A stretch of DNA of 64,000 bases from an uncultured beta proteobacterium. Its GTDB lineage: Bacteria; Pseudomonadota; Gammaproteobacteria; Burkholderiales; Burkholderiaceae_A. Made by a program: the position numbers and the translations under genes. The notes under the pieces are model-generated. The model was not told where the DNA came from and made no database searches. It worked only from the letters and a program-made list of their open reading frames with translations. Shown here in pieces: positions 9,531-24,524 of the stretch; within the stretch, counting starts at the first letter, position 1; the number at the start of each line of letters is the position of its first letter. The DNA lies in NCBI GenBank assembly GCA_902586195.1, contig CACIGF010000003.1, positions 1 to 64,000 on the forward strand. Reading direction: 5' to 3'.

Positions 9531-10848
9531 AACCTTGTTCCTTTTTTTTTGCGTGTTTTCTTTTATCTTTTAGAACAAATAACTTTTCTTTGATCTGTAT
9601 TTCTAATCCTCTATTACTCGGTTTATAAAAAACTGGGGAATCACCTGCTAATGATTCTGGGAAATATTCCTGTCTCTCCGAGAATCCATCCTCATGATCA
9701 TGAGGATAATGATAATCTTTTCCAAAGGATTGAGTGTCATCAAAGCTTGTTACTGCATTTCTCAAATGGTTTGGTACCTCATAAGATGGTTCTTTTTTTG
9801 CGTAATCCCTTCCTTTTTTAAAAGCCTGATAGACAGAATTAGATTTCGGTGCAACAGCCAAATAAATAACCGCCTCTGCTAAAAATAGCTCTCCCTCCGG
9901 GCTTCCGACTCGTTCATATGCTTCCCATGCATCTAAAGCAATTCTTAAAGCTCTTGGATCCGCAAGTCCCACATCTTCGCAAGAAATCCGAAGAAGCCTC
10001 CTTCCGAGGTAGGATAGATCAATACCCCCATCGACCATCCTCGAAAACCAATAAATAGATGCATCAGGATCTGAACCTCTTATAGACTTATGCAACGCTG
10101 AGACCTGGGCATAAAACTCATCTCCAAATCTATCAAATTTTTTTAATGAAATCGTTGTTGACTTCATAACGTCTTCTCTGGTGATCGGATTTTTTAGGTT
10201 TCCATATTTCTGCAATATCGATTCCAAAATTATCAATAGTTTTCTTCCGTCCCCATCAGCCATCCTTATCAGAAGGTTTTTTACTCCATCATTAAGAGTT
10301 TTAGAGTCTAAATTCATAACCCTCTCTGCCCTACTCAAAATCGCAAATAGGGACTCAAAACTTAGGGGTTTAAAAACCAGAATTTGTACCCTTGATCGCA
10401 AAGCCTTGTTGATATTGAATCCTGGATTTTCGGTGGTTGCTCCGATAAGTGTGATTAATCCCGATTCAATATGCGGAAGCAAAACATCTTGTTGCGCTTT
10501 AGAATACCTATGAATCTCATCAAGAAACACTACAGTCTTTAATCCATCATCACTTTTTCTTTTCGCCTCTTCGAGTGAAGATCGTATGTCAGAGACGCCC
10601 GAATTTACACCCGATAATTCGATTAAACCATACCCGTAATCTTTTGCTAGTATTCGTGCAAAAGAAGTTTTTCCTGTCCCTGGAGGACCCCAAAGGATAA
10701 TTGAAGGAAGATGATTTCCCTTTAATGAAAACCCAAGAAAACCATCATTAGATATAAATTGATTCTGATCAACAAATTCATCAAATGATTTTGGCCTTAG
10801 TACATCATAGAGTGGTCTATTGAATAAAATATCCGTGTTAATTTTCAA
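9523..10848 (-). CDS. rarA: Replication-associated recombination protein A (MgsA/RarA AAA+ ATPase)
   Basis: LRPKSFDEFVDQ, GPPGTGKTSFARILA, LIGATTENPGFNINKALRSR. Confidence 0.95.
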   Translation of the reverse strand: MKINTDILFNRPLYDVLRPKSFDEFVDQNQFISNDGFLGFSLKGNHLPSIILWGPPGTGKTSFARILAKDYGYGLIELSGVNSGVSDIRSSLEEAKRKSDDGLKTVVFLDEIHRYSKAQQDVLLPHIESGLITLIGATTENPGFNINKALRSRVQILVFKPLSFESLFAILSRAERVMNLDSKTLNDGVKNLLIRMADGDGRKLLIILESILQKYGNLKNPITREDVMKSTTISLKKFDRFGDEFYAQVSALHKSIRGSDPDASIYWFSRMVDGGIDLSYLGRRLLRISCEDVGLADPRALRIALDAWEAYERVGSPEGELFLAEAVIYLAVAPKSNSVYQAFKKGRDYAKKEPSYEVPNHLRNAVTSFDDTQSFGKDYHYPHDHEDGFSERQEYFPESLAGDSPVFYKPSNRGLEIQIKEKLFVLKDKRKHAKKKEQGYD

Positions 10849-11521
10849 TGTACTCTACACCTTCAGGAATTACGGGAATGAACTCAGAATCTTTTACAGG
10901 AAAATTAGTACTTACGTTAGAAAATCTAATCGTACTGCTTTTCCCGAAAATATCCGTAGTAATTAATCTTTCAATCTTAGCCTTATCAGTTAATCCAACC
11001 TCCAAAGCTGAACCTCCTTCCTTATCTCCAAATTTAGGAAGTGCAAGGACCCATTTTAAAGAATCCTTACTCGGCGCTTCGTATATTTCATATCTTTCTT
11101 TCAGGAAGTCCCTGGCCTCTGGGCCGCTAGCAAATAGTAAGCCTGCTGGCGTAGATGAGAAAGTACTATCGAGCTTCTTAACAATTACCTGTTCAAGATC
11201 AGGATCATAAACAAGGAATTGGTTTCCGCGCACTAATTGGAGTTGGTTATATGGTTCTTTAACCTGCCATTTAAGTCGATCGGGTCTCCTAAAAACAATT
11301 GAGCCTTTAAAAAGCACAGTCTTCCCACTATTAGAAATTTGTTCATGCTCAAAGTTAGCACGCATCGACTCAGTTTTTGTAAGTGCTTCAAAAAGTAAAG
11401 CTGATCCTGTTTTATTTAAATTCGAAAAACCATTGTTTTCCTTAGATTTTGTGAGCCCGCTAATCAACAAAATGACAAAAGAAAAACAGATAGACTTTAC
11501 CAAAAGAGAAATTACGTTCAC
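10838..11521 (-). CDS. lolA: Outer-membrane lipoprotein carrier protein
   Basis: Signal peptide, MRANFEHEQ, FRRPDRLKWQVKEPYNQLQLVRG; between ftsK and rarA. Confidence 0.9.
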   Translation of the reverse strand: MNVISLLVKSICFSFVILLISGLTKSKENNGFSNLNKTGSALLFEALTKTESMRANFEHEQISNSGKTVLFKGSIVFRRPDRLKWQVKEPYNQLQLVRGNQFLVYDPDLEQVIVKKLDSTFSSTPAGLLFASGPEARDFLKERYEIYEAPSKDSLKWVLALPKFGDKEGGSALEVGLTDKAKIERLITTDIFGKSSTIRFSNVSTNFPVKDSEFIPVIPEGVEYIEN

Positions 11522-11523
11522 AC

Positions 11524-15495
<3,972 letters not shown>

Positions 15496-15813
15496 TCCTT
15501 GTAGACCCGGTCAAATCCGTGACAAAAATCTTACCATCCCCTATTTTGCCAGTTCTCGCAGCTTTAACTATTGAATCCATAGCTAAGTCTAATTTGTCAT
15601 CAGGAACTGCAACCTCTAATTTTATTTTTGGCACAAAATCCACCGCATACTCAGCCCCCCTATATATTTCAGTGTGGCCCTTTTGCCGCCCAAAACCTTT
15701 AACGTCCGTTACCGTCAAACCAGCTGTTCCAATCTCAGACAATGCCTCTCTAATTTCTTCTAATTTAAACGGTCTTACAAAAGCGATAATTAGCTTCATC
15801 GTAACAATCCTTT

Positions 15814-17439
15814 TTAAAAAACAAATTTATTTGAAATAGGATAACGCCAATCTCGACCAAAGGCATGCTCACTAACTTTAACTCCAGGCGGAGCCTGTCT
15901 TCTTTTAAATTCTGCTTTCCGCATTAGCTTAAATACATCCTCTACGAGTTCTTTTTCAAAACCATGTCCTACTATTTGCTCGAAAGTTTCATTCTTGTCA
16001 ATTATCCGGTACAAAATTCCATCCAAGGTTTCATAGTCGGGCAATGTATCCTCGTCCTTTTGATTATGCCTCAACTCAGCTGATGGGGGTTTTTTAATAA
16101 TGCTCTCTGGAATTAAACTATCCGCGACACTATTTAAATATGTGGCCAACTTATAGACCTGAGTTTTATATACATCTTTTAGAACTGCAAAACCACCGGA
16201 CATATCTCCGTATAACGTGCAGTAACCAACAGCTAGTTCTGACTTATTTCCTGTTGTCAAAAGTAGTCTTCGTTCGTTGTTAGAAATTGCCATCAATATC
16301 AAACCTCTAATCCGAGACTGAATATTTTCCTCTGCCAACCCAACAAGCTTCGAAGTAACCTCCTTTGAGAGCCTTTTCTTGAATAAATCAACATAAATAT
16401 CGATCTCTTCTTCGACAAAATTAACTCCTACACTCCTAGCGCATTCTTTAGCGTCAATGATACTTTCAGCAGATGTATATTTAGTTTTCATAAAAACCGC
16501 CTTGACTGAGTCTCTTCCAAATGCGTGCGCAGCTATTGCTAAGGTTACAGCAGAGTCAATACCACCAGATAATCCTACGAGGACCTTATTATAATCATTT
16601 TTTAACCCGTAATCTCTCGTCCCAAGGACAAGCGCATCAAAAATCTGTTCTGTGCTGTGAGTTTTTTTTGGAAAAGAATTATTTTTTTTAGGGTTTCCAA
16701 AGTCATCTAAATCAACTATCAGGACACTTTCCTCAAATTCTGGAGCACTCGCACTTATATCCCCGTTTCGATCCAGCACAAAACTATTCCCATCAAAGAC
16801 TAATTCATCCTGACCCCCAACAACATTGCAAAAAAGTACTGGTAAGTTTAAAGAAGATACATGCTTCCTAACTTTTTGTTTTCTTTCGTTGTCTTTATTA
16901 GTCTGAAAAGGAGAAGCATTTAATACAATCAAAACATCTGCTCCTGCGGCTCTCGTAAGACTCGGAGCCCGTGGGAACCAAATATCCTCACAAATATTAA
17001 TTCCGAAAGAGATTTGGTTACACTCAAATACTAATGGGCCTCCGTCTGAAGCAAAGTATCGTCTTTCGTCGAAAACCTCATAGTTTGGTAATTCTAGCTT
17101 CGAATATCGACCTAAAAATTTACACCCTCTGAAAACACTAGCTGAGTTATAAAGAAGATTTTCCTGCGCTTTGAAACAGGGATGACCGATTACGATAGTT
17201 AAGTTGGGGGCTTCTTTTCCCACAGCTGCGGCCAAGGTTTCCAATTTATGCTCAACTTCGCTCAAAAACTCCTTGCGGAGCATCAAATCCTCTGGAGGAT
17301 AGCCCGTTAAACTTAGCTCTGGAGTAACTAACAAAGAAACATCTTGCTTCACGCATTCCCTAGTAGCATCAATAATTTTTTTTGTATTAAAATTTAAGTC
17401 TCCGACCACCGGATTGATTTGAGCTAATGCTGCACGCAT
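15814..17439 (-). CDS. nadE: Glutamine-dependent NAD+ synthetase
   Basis: N-terminal nitrilase domain plus C-terminal VGLSGGIDSAVTLAIA and TTGNKSELAVGYCTLYGDMSGGFAVL. Confidence 0.96.
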   Translation of the reverse strand: MRAALAQINPVVGDLNFNTKKIIDATRECVKQDVSLLVTPELSLTGYPPEDLMLRKEFLSEVEHKLETLAAAVGKEAPNLTIVIGHPCFKAQENLLYNSASVFRGCKFLGRYSKLELPNYEVFDERRYFASDGGPLVFECNQISFGINICEDIWFPRAPSLTRAAGADVLIVLNASPFQTNKDNERKQKVRKHVSSLNLPVLFCNVVGGQDELVFDGNSFVLDRNGDISASAPEFEESVLIVDLDDFGNPKKNNSFPKKTHSTEQIFDALVLGTRDYGLKNDYNKVLVGLSGGIDSAVTLAIAAHAFGRDSVKAVFMKTKYTSAESIIDAKECARSVGVNFVEEEIDIYVDLFKKRLSKEVTSKLVGLAEENIQSRIRGLILMAISNNERRLLLTTGNKSELAVGYCTLYGDMSGGFAVLKDVYKTQVYKLATYLNSVADSLIPESIIKKPPSAELRHNQKDEDTLPDYETLDGILYRIIDKNETFEQIVGHGFEKELVEDVFKLMRKAEFKRRQAPPGVKVSEHAFGRDWRYPISNKFVF

Positions 17440-17466
17440 TTTTATTTTTTTCCCCCAAAAAAGATA

Positions 17467-18630
17467 ATGTCTAAATATAACTTACAAGTAGAAGATAGCA
17501 TTAAAAATATCGGCGAAGAGGAATATCGAAGAATTTGGCAGGGCGATCCCTTTAAAAATTTGTTTACTTCGTGGGAGTATCTGAGCATTCTAGAGGAGAG
17601 TAATTGCATTGGACAACAAACGGGCTGGACTATTAACTTTTTTACTTTACAAAAAAATGGGCAGATTGAGACTGTCGCCCCCTGTTTTTTAAAATTCCAT
17701 TCATATGGTGAATATGTCTTCGATTGGGCTTGGGCTGAAGCGTTCCACAGGTCGGGAGTACAATATTACCCTAAACTTTTGTTCGCAAGCCCTTTCACCC
17801 CCATAAGCGGCGCAAGACTTTTGGGGCTCAGCAACTCAACAGAAATTGATATCTTCAGATGCGAAATTGAAGGATGGTGTCGGGAAAATTACTTGCCTAC
17901 CGCACACATCTTATTTTGTCATGAAAAAGAAACCAGTGTGTTTGAAAAAAAAGAATGGCTTACTAGAAAAACTATTCAGTTTCACTGGAAAAACATGAAT
18001 TATGAATGCTTCGATGATTTTTTAAGTTCCTTACAACAAAAGAAAAGAAAAAAAATTAAAAGTGAACGAAAAAAGATTGTAGAAAAAAAAATTGTGTGTA
18101 GAGTCTTACATGGCGATCAAATTAGAATAGATCACCTAGAATTTCTTTACCGATGCTATAGAAAAACTTACGCCGACCACTTCAGTACACCATATCTTAA
18201 CGAATTTTTTTTTAATTTACTTCATTACAAATTGCAGCATAATCTAGTTATCTCAATTGCATATACTTCTGATGACAAGCCTATTGCTTCATCTTTAGCA
18301 ATCTTGGAAAATATCGACGGGGAAAAGACTCTGTTTGGACGATACTGGGGGGCTGTTGAGGATATACCGTTCTTGCACTTTGAAGTAGCCTATTACAGCT
18401 TAATCGAATGGTCCATACTGCACGAGGTAAAGAATTTTGAAGGAGGGGCTCAGGGAGAACATAAATTAGCTCGAGGATTCGAGCCAGTTGTTTCAACATC
18501 TGTTCACTGGATATGTAACGAGAAGTATCGGGAAGCAATCAAGGAAAGTCTTGTTGAGGAAAATGTATTTATGGAAAATTATCTAGATTCACTTAGAGAT
18601 AGAAGTGCATATATAACTCATCGAAATTAA
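17467..18630 (+). CDS. FemAB/GNAT-like protein (COG3146, 'peptidogalycan biosynthesis' family)
   Basis: SWEYLSILEES, HRSGVQYYPKLLFASPFTPISGARLL, FEGGAQGEHKLARGFEPV motifs. Confidence 0.85.
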   Translation: MSKYNLQVEDSIKNIGEEEYRRIWQGDPFKNLFTSWEYLSILEESNCIGQQTGWTINFFTLQKNGQIETVAPCFLKFHSYGEYVFDWAWAEAFHRSGVQYYPKLLFASPFTPISGARLLGLSNSTEIDIFRCEIEGWCRENYLPTAHILFCHEKETSVFEKKEWLTRKTIQFHWKNMNYECFDDFLSSLQQKKRKKIKSERKKIVEKKIVCRVLHGDQIRIDHLEFLYRCYRKTYADHFSTPYLNEFFFNLLHYKLQHNLVISIAYTSDDKPIASSLAILENIDGEKTLFGRYWGAVEDIPFLHFEVAYYSLIEWSILHEVKNFEGGAQGEHKLARGFEPVVSTSVHWICNEKYREAIKESLVEENVFMENYLDSLRDRSAYITHRN

Positions 18631-19154
18631 GCGTCGAGATAGTCAAGATACCTCTGACATGATCTTTCGATTTCACTCTCAGCTTGTTTTTTATTTGACC
18701 AACCTTTAACTAATACTTTTTTCCCCGCTTCAAGATCCTTGTAATGCAAAAAGAAATGTTTAATTTGAGCAAGAAGGTCTGGATTAATATCACGTACCTC
18801 ATTTAAATGCTTATAAGTAGGCAAAACTTTAGTAACCGGGACTGCTAAAATTTTTGAATCATTACCAGCCTCGTCCTCCATTTTTAACAAACCCAGCGCC
18901 CTTGATCTAACAACAGCTTCCATCGCAACCGGAAATGGAGTTATCAGTAAAACATCAACAGGATCTCCATCATCACTTAAAGTTTGGGGGATATAACCAT
19001 AGTTACAAGGATAATGCATAGCCGTCGACATAAACCTATCAACGAAAATAGCCCCTGTTTCTTTATCGACCTCATATTTTATGGGGTCGGAGTGGGCTGG
19101 GATTTCGATGATTACGTTAAACAGTCTTGGTATGCTTTTTCCCGCCCCCGACAA
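18627..19154 (-). CDS. ppa: Inorganic pyrophosphatase (soluble)
   Basis: MHYPCNYGYIPQTLSDDGDPVDVLL signature. Confidence 0.95.
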   Translation of the reverse strand: MSGAGKSIPRLFNVIIEIPAHSDPIKYEVDKETGAIFVDRFMSTAMHYPCNYGYIPQTLSDDGDPVDVLLITPFPVAMEAVVRSRALGLLKMEDEAGNDSKILAVPVTKVLPTYKHLNEVRDINPDLLAQIKHFFLHYKDLEAGKKVLVKGWSNKKQAESEIERSCQRYLDYLDA

Positions 19155-19211
19155 GCTTCAATGCCATGCTACTTCCTTATCTGTTATAATCCCCAATTAT
19201 GTAAAATATTA

Positions 19212-19226
19212 TTCGACCGCGTCGAA
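19212..19226. promoter_or_regulatory. Inverted repeat TTCGAC-CGC-GTCGAA in the ppa/hppA divergent intergenic region (candidate operator)
   Basis: Direct reading; no factor assigned. Confidence 0.3.
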
Positions 19227-19280
19227 GTATTTTGACATTTATTTCTAAGCATCAACCAACAATATTTCAGGAGCAATCTA

Positions 19281-21317
19281 ATGTCGACGGGAATTTTATT
19301 TTCGGTTTTGGCCGGAATAATCACAATTTTTTACTCTTTAGTGTCAATAAGATGGATTTTAAATAAGCCCGTCGGAAACGAAAGAATGGTAGAAATTTCT
19401 TCGGCTATACAAGACGGAGCTTCTGCCTACCTGGGGAGGCAATATAAGACGATTAGCATTGTAGGGCTGGGAATATTTCTCATTCTTGTTTTTTTACCAG
19501 GTATTGGGTTTATGACAGCAATTGGATTTTTGATAGGCTCTGTGCTATCTGGAATCGCAGGATTTGTTGGCATGCATATAAACGTAAGGGCAAATGTCAG
19601 AACAGCAGAGGCTGCATCCTCTGGAATAGACGCGGCATTAGCCGTAGCCTTTAGAGGCGGAGCAATTACCGGCATGTTTGTACTGGGATTAGGTTTACTA
19701 GGAGTTGCAGTTTTTTACGCAATACTTTTTGACCTGTCTGGTAATGTTAAGGATGCGTTAAAACCGCTGATTGGTTTTGCTTTTGGCGCTTCACTAATTT
19801 CAATATTTGCTCGGCTCGGGGGAGGAATATTTACTAAAGGCGCAGATGTTGGAGCAGACCTAGTAGGAAAAGTTGAAAAAGGTATTCCTGAAGATGATCC
19901 GCGAAATCCAGCAGTTATAGCAGACAATGTCGGTGACAACGTGGGAGACTGCGCAGGAATGGCCGCAGACCTTTTTGAGACATACGCTGTCACCGTTATA
20001 GCTACAATGTTATTAGGTGCTCTTACGTTACCGGCAATCGCTGAAACAGCAGCAGTTTATCCTCTAGCATTGGGCGCCGTTTCCTCACTAGCATCAATTG
20101 TAGGGTGCTATTTCGTAAGTTACTCTGGAAGAGGAAAAATTATGAATGCCCTTTATAAAGGCCTCATTGTCGCAGCTGTTCTTTCCATAATCGCTTTTTG
20201 GTTTGTTACCGACTACTTTATGGGAAATATTCACACCATAGACGCAAATTTAACAACCGCTTCACTTTGGGGCTCAGCCGTAGTCGGGATATTTTTGACG
20301 GGAGCCATGGTAATAATAACTGAATACTATACAGCTACCGAATATGGCCCTGTTAAGCACGTAGCTGCAGCATCAGAAACTGGGCATGCCACTAACATAA
20401 TTGCAGGTATTGCTGTATCTATGAAGTCAACAGCTTGGCCCGTGATTTCCGTGATCCTAGCAATATTATTATCGTATTCCCTCGCTGGATTATATGGAAT
20501 TGCAATTGCGGCTACCGCAATGTTATCGATGGCCGGAATTGTAGTAGCTCTTGACGCTTACGGTCCAATAACTGACAACGCCGGCGGTATCGCCGAAATG
20601 GCAGAACTACCTGAAAGTGTTAGAAACGTTACTGATCCCCTTGACGCTGTAGGTAACACCACTAAGGCGGTCACGAAAGGCTATGCCATAGGTTCCGCAG
20701 GCTTGGCTGCTCTCGTACTATTTGCTGATTACACGCACGGACTGGAGTCCGCAGGAAAATCACTGTCCTTTGATCTATCAGACCATCTTGTTATTGTAGG
20801 GTTATTTATTGGTGGATTGATACCTTTCCTGTTTGCTGCTATGGCTATGGAAGCAGTCGGAAGATGTGCCGGCTCAGTTGTTACGGAAGTTCGAAGACAA
20901 TTTAAAGAGATACCTGGAATAATGGAGGGAACGGGCAAGCCTGAATACCATAAAGCAGTTGATCTTCTCACTAAAGCTGCAATAAAAGAAATGATTATTC
21001 CTTCTTTATTGCCAGTAGTCGTCCCTGTTGCGGTAGGATTGCTGCTTGGCCCCAAGGCGCTAGGAGGTCTCTTGATGGGTACAATAATTACCGGATTGTT
21101 CGTTGCTATATCAATGTGTACTGGTGGCGGAGCATGGGACAATGCAAAGAAATATATTGAGGACGGTAATCATGGAGGAAAAGGTTCTGAAGCACACAAA
21201 GCCGCAGTAACCGGTGACACTGTAGGGGACCCTTACAAAGATACAGCAGGCCCCGCTGTAAACCCCCTAATTAAAATAATTAACATTGTTGCGTTATTGA
21301 TAATACCGCTGCTTTAA
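19281..21317 (+). CDS. hppA: Membrane-bound proton-pumping pyrophosphatase
   Basis: [73 protein letters not shown] at the K+-dependence position. Confidence 0.97.
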   Translation: MSTGILFSVLAGIITIFYSLVSIRWILNKPVGNERMVEISSAIQDGASAYLGRQYKTISIVGLGIFLILVFLPGIGFMTAIGFLIGSVLSGIAGFVGMHINVRANVRTAEAASSGIDAALAVAFRGGAITGMFVLGLGLLGVAVFYAILFDLSGNVKDALKPLIGFAFGASLISIFARLGGGIFTKGADVGADLVGKVEKGIPEDDPRNPAVIADNVGDNVGDCAGMAADLFETYAVTVIATMLLGALTLPAIAETAAVYPLALGAVSSLASIVGCYFVSYSGRGKIMNALYKGLIVAAVLSIIAFWFVTDYFMGNIHTIDANLTTASLWGSAVVGIFLTGAMVIITEYYTATEYGPVKHVAAASETGHATNIIAGIAVSMKSTAWPVISVILAILLSYSLAGLYGIAIAATAMLSMAGIVVALDAYGPITDNAGGIAEMAELPESVRNVTDPLDAVGNTTKAVTKGYAIGSAGLAALVLFADYTHGLESAGKSLSFDLSDHLVIVGLFIGGLIPFLFAAMAMEAVGRCAGSVVTEVRRQFKEIPGIMEGTGKPEYHKAVDLLTKAAIKEMIIPSLLPVVVPVAVGLLLGPKALGGLLMGTIITGLFVAISMCTGGGAWDNAKKYIEDGNHGGKGSEAHKAAVTGDTVGDPYKDTAGPAVNPLIKIINIVALLIIPLL

Positions 21318-22552
21318 TGCGTCGGTTTCTTTAGTTCAATATGATTATGTTGATCCGAAAATAATTTTGCTGCCTTTTTCCAAAACTTATTTGCCTCCTC
21401 TGGCTCACCAGTAAGTTCGTACACCCTTGCTAGCGACGCGAACGCATCCACAGAAGGCCTTATTCTTAGGGCCTCGAAAAGATGCCCTTTAGCTTTCCCC
21501 CAAAGTTTTTCACTTATACATATATTGCCGAAGCAGATATGGAATGAATCGAACTCACCATACTTCTTTTCCCATTTGCTGACCATACGTAGTTGCAATT
21601 TAGAATTGTTTTGAGAGTTCCAATACACTCTACCTAATTCCGAATCCCACTTTTTACTCAAATAAGATTCCAAAAGGTTCGTTGCTTGCTCACGTTCTCC
21701 GACTCTGAAATATGACTGAGCGAGTAATGCTACTACCCTGCGATCGGACAACTCCTCCTTTTTTAAAAGGCCTACTGCTCGATTTATTTTTATCGAGCTC
21801 AACCCTTCCTCTACCAACAAGTTTTCGATTGAGGTGTACACAGTCGATTTTAGATCAAATGAAATATTTTTCGTATATTTTGAAAGAGTTCTTAAGTGCT
21901 GTATGACTTCCTCCCACCTTCCCTCTGACAGTAGCACCCTGACCAATAGAGTCCTGCCAAGAACACTCTTTGGATTATCTGCTAAAAAGTCTAACAAAAG
22001 CTTTGCCAATCCCTGTAGCTTACCTTCCCTTAAAGCAATTTCTGCTTCAGCCAGTTCTCCTCTTCGATAACGCACATCCAGTTTAGATTCAACGCCTTTC
22101 AATTCATCAATCCAGTCCCTGATCTCTGAAAGATCAAAAATCTCTTCTCCAAAACTTATCGCCACCAAACAAACCATTCTTTTCTCAGTACTATTTTTTT
22201 TTCTCTCCCAAAAATTTCTTCTGTATCTTTTTAAAGCGCTTTTCAATTTAAAGGCATCTTTCAATAAAGCGCTTATGATAATTTCGTGAAGCAAATCCTG
22301 CTTTTTTTTGATCAGCTTGCTATTTCTGAGTAAGATTAGACGACCAGGAAATCCATAAAGCGCTGAGAACAATTTGATTATCATAAAGACCACGAATAGG
22401 ATTAACAGCATCAAGATCAAAAATGTAGCTAGAGCTAAATCAGCACGATAGCCTTGCCAGAAAAAGGTGACGCTACCGCCAGATCCTAAAGTTAAAGCTA
22501 AGCCTACTGCAATTGCCAGTATTAAGATTATAGATACTAAGGAACTCATCAA
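21314..22552 (-). CDS. hemY: HemY-like TPR membrane protein
   Basis: Two N-terminal TMs with [24 protein letters not shown]-rich; hemCDXY order. Confidence 0.88.
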   Translation of the reverse strand: MMSSLVSIILILAIAVGLALTLGSGGSVTFFWQGYRADLALATFLILMLLILFVVFMIIKLFSALYGFPGRLILLRNSKLIKKKQDLLHEIIISALLKDAFKLKSALKRYRRNFWERKKNSTEKRMVCLVAISFGEEIFDLSEIRDWIDELKGVESKLDVRYRRGELAEAEIALREGKLQGLAKLLLDFLADNPKSVLGRTLLVRVLLSEGRWEEVIQHLRTLSKYTKNISFDLKSTVYTSIENLLVEEGLSSIKINRAVGLLKKEELSDRRVVALLAQSYFRVGEREQATNLLESYLSKKWDSELGRVYWNSQNNSKLQLRMVSKWEKKYGEFDSFHICFGNICISEKLWGKAKGHLFEALRIRPSVDAFASLARVYELTGEPEEANKFWKKAAKLFSDQHNHIELKKPTH

Positions 22553-23601
22553 TCCATTTCTTTAACTTGATAAATTATTTCATCTAACCTGGCAATCATC
22601 ATTGTTACATTTTCTTTATCCACTGCATGAATAACATTCAGAATCTTTCTTGCCCTTTGGATATCATCCAACGCTTCAGCGTGAAAACCTGTAATCAGCA
22701 TGGTCTTGCCAGAGATTAAATTTATGACAAATTGGTTTTTTAAAGACTTCTCTCTTTCTTGAGTTAAAGATAAACCCTCATAGTCTTTTATTTTTCTAAT
22801 CTTAATTAAGCCTTTCAAACTCTCCAGAAGCCTGTCCGAGAAAGACTCGATATTGGTGTGGTCAGCATTTAAAGCAGAATGATCTTCTACCGGAATATTC
22901 TTTGTAAAATCTATGCCTTCCATCTCCACGGTGATTTTGTGTAACTCTTTGACGATCGCCAAAATATCAGAATTACCCACTTTTAAACTCTTTTCATAGT
23001 CTTCAGATACATCAAGATGAATCCCTTCATTAACTATTTTCTCCGAATGTAAGGTTTCGTCGTCTCCTAATTTTTCATGTTTAGAAACAAGTTGTGCTTT
23101 GTCCACTGAATGGCTCGACGAACCTGTTTCACGGTTATCACTGGGACTTAAATCAACTTGATCTGAGATAGACTCTCTGATTGACGGTTCAGAAATATCA
23201 GAATTAATAACCTGTTTCTCCATCTCATCAATTCCTATCTCATTTTGAATTGACTCTTGAGTATCAATTTCAGCTATATGAGAACTATCGACGAAAAATT
23301 CTACAAGCGCATTTGGTAGAATTGTTTTTACTTGCTCACGGTACACGTAACCAAAACCAGAAACTACGATTACCACTATTAAACAAAAGGAAAATAGAGT
23401 TTTTTTACCAGAAATCCGAACAAAATTTGAATTCTTTTTAGGAAGATTCTCTGGAGCAGATTTACTGTTTTTAGTATTAGTATTACTCGGAAGAGATGCT
23501 GATTGTTCTCTGATTTCCTTTTCGCCACCCTCCGGCGCATTCTTTTCCCCGGAAGTACCTCTCGCAGTATTCTCTTTCCCAGTTTTGTCGTCTTTTTTCA
23601 T
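22549..23601 (-). CDS. hemX: HemX-like uroporphyrinogen-III C-methyltransferase family protein
   Basis: One TM, low-complexity N-terminus, located between hemD and hemY with 4-nt overlaps. Confidence 0.72.
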   Translation of the reverse strand: MKKDDKTGKENTARGTSGEKNAPEGGEKEIREQSASLPSNTNTKNSKSAPENLPKKNSNFVRISGKKTLFSFCLIVVIVVSGFGYVYREQVKTILPNALVEFFVDSSHIAEIDTQESIQNEIGIDEMEKQVINSDISEPSIRESISDQVDLSPSDNRETGSSSHSVDKAQLVSKHEKLGDDETLHSEKIVNEGIHLDVSEDYEKSLKVGNSDILAIVKELHKITVEMEGIDFTKNIPVEDHSALNADHTNIESFSDRLLESLKGLIKIRKIKDYEGLSLTQEREKSLKNQFVINLISGKTMLITGFHAEALDDIQRARKILNVIHAVDKENVTMMIARLDEIIYQVKEMD

Positions 23602-24524
23602 AGTAAATTGTCTATTTCCTCGGAAATATTAGCAGGGTTTAAAGACTTTACTCTTATACACGAAATCCTACCATGAATTTTTTTAACTTGACTAAGGATT
23701 TTATCATGGTGACTAATTACGATTAGGCGTTCGCTTTCGTTCAGTCTCTCAATCAAGCATCTAACCCTAGTGATTGTAGAGGTAGAAGATACCAAAATTC
23801 CCACAGGTTGTGTTCTGCCCGCAGAGCTTAAGGATGCTTTTGTTATCAAGGAAATTTTATTTGCTAATGTAAGACTAGCTGCACTATCGATTAAATTTTT
23901 TCTTTTATAAATCCGGAAGCTCAAAACCCGAGAGCTGTGTACCTTTATGCTGCGCACTAAAGACACAGAATTTTCTTTTCCCTCCATAACTGCGACAAAA
24001 CTGGAACGAATCTTCTCAGTGAATTCTTCTACCCATCTTTGTCCGGTAGCTTCCCTCTCTACATAAAGTATTTTGAGTTTATCCCTTTTCAAATACTCTC
24101 TTTTGCTTGAAGGGCCAGTAAGGAGTTCACAAAATCTTCTTGCTGTTCCTTCACCAATGGCACCAAACGTTATTTTATTACGTTTTAAGTAAAAAAAAGA
24201 TTGGGTTTTTTCTACCAGCTCTTTTTTGTTCCGCAAACCATCATAGCAGCCAGGGAAAGAACTCCTTTTTTTTAAAATCTTAAAAAATGCTTCAACACTA
24301 GTAGGACTAGTAAAAAGAATAATCTTTTTTTTTACCTCACATGACAACAAAAACTGTATCTGGCGTTTCATCAACAAAGTGTCGATTTTTCTTTCGCCAT
24401 ACAGACTAATTTCTTGAGTAGGCGCCGAAAGTAAAGTTATACCTGGGTTTAGATTTCTTCTTAACTCTCGGTTCCAACTATTCCGACCTAGATTCCACAC
24501 CGGTCTTGTATTTATAAGGATCAT
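23598..24524 (-). CDS. hemD: Uroporphyrinogen-III synthase (divergent)
   Basis: Position between hemC and hemX; FTSPTSVEAFFKIL and GAIGEGTARRF patterns; tail part duplicated-like. Confidence 0.75.
   Translation of the reverse strand: MILINTRPVWNLGRNSWNRELRRNLNPGITLLSAPTQEISLYGERKIDTLLMKRQIQFLLSCEVKKKIILFTSPTSVEAFFKILKKRSSFPGCYDGLRNKKELVEKTQSFFYLKRNKITFGAIGEGTARRFCELLTGPSSKREYLKRDKLKILYVEREATGQRWVEEFTEKIRSSFVAVMEGKENSVSLVRSIKVHSSRVLSFRIYKRKNLIDSAASLTLANKISLITKASLSSAGRTQPVGILVSSTSTITRVRCLIERLNESERLIVISHHDKILSQVKKIHGRISCIRVKSLNPANISEEIDNLL

Noticed and set aside
20729-21142. 137-aa minus-strand ORF
   Set aside because: Antisense to hppA
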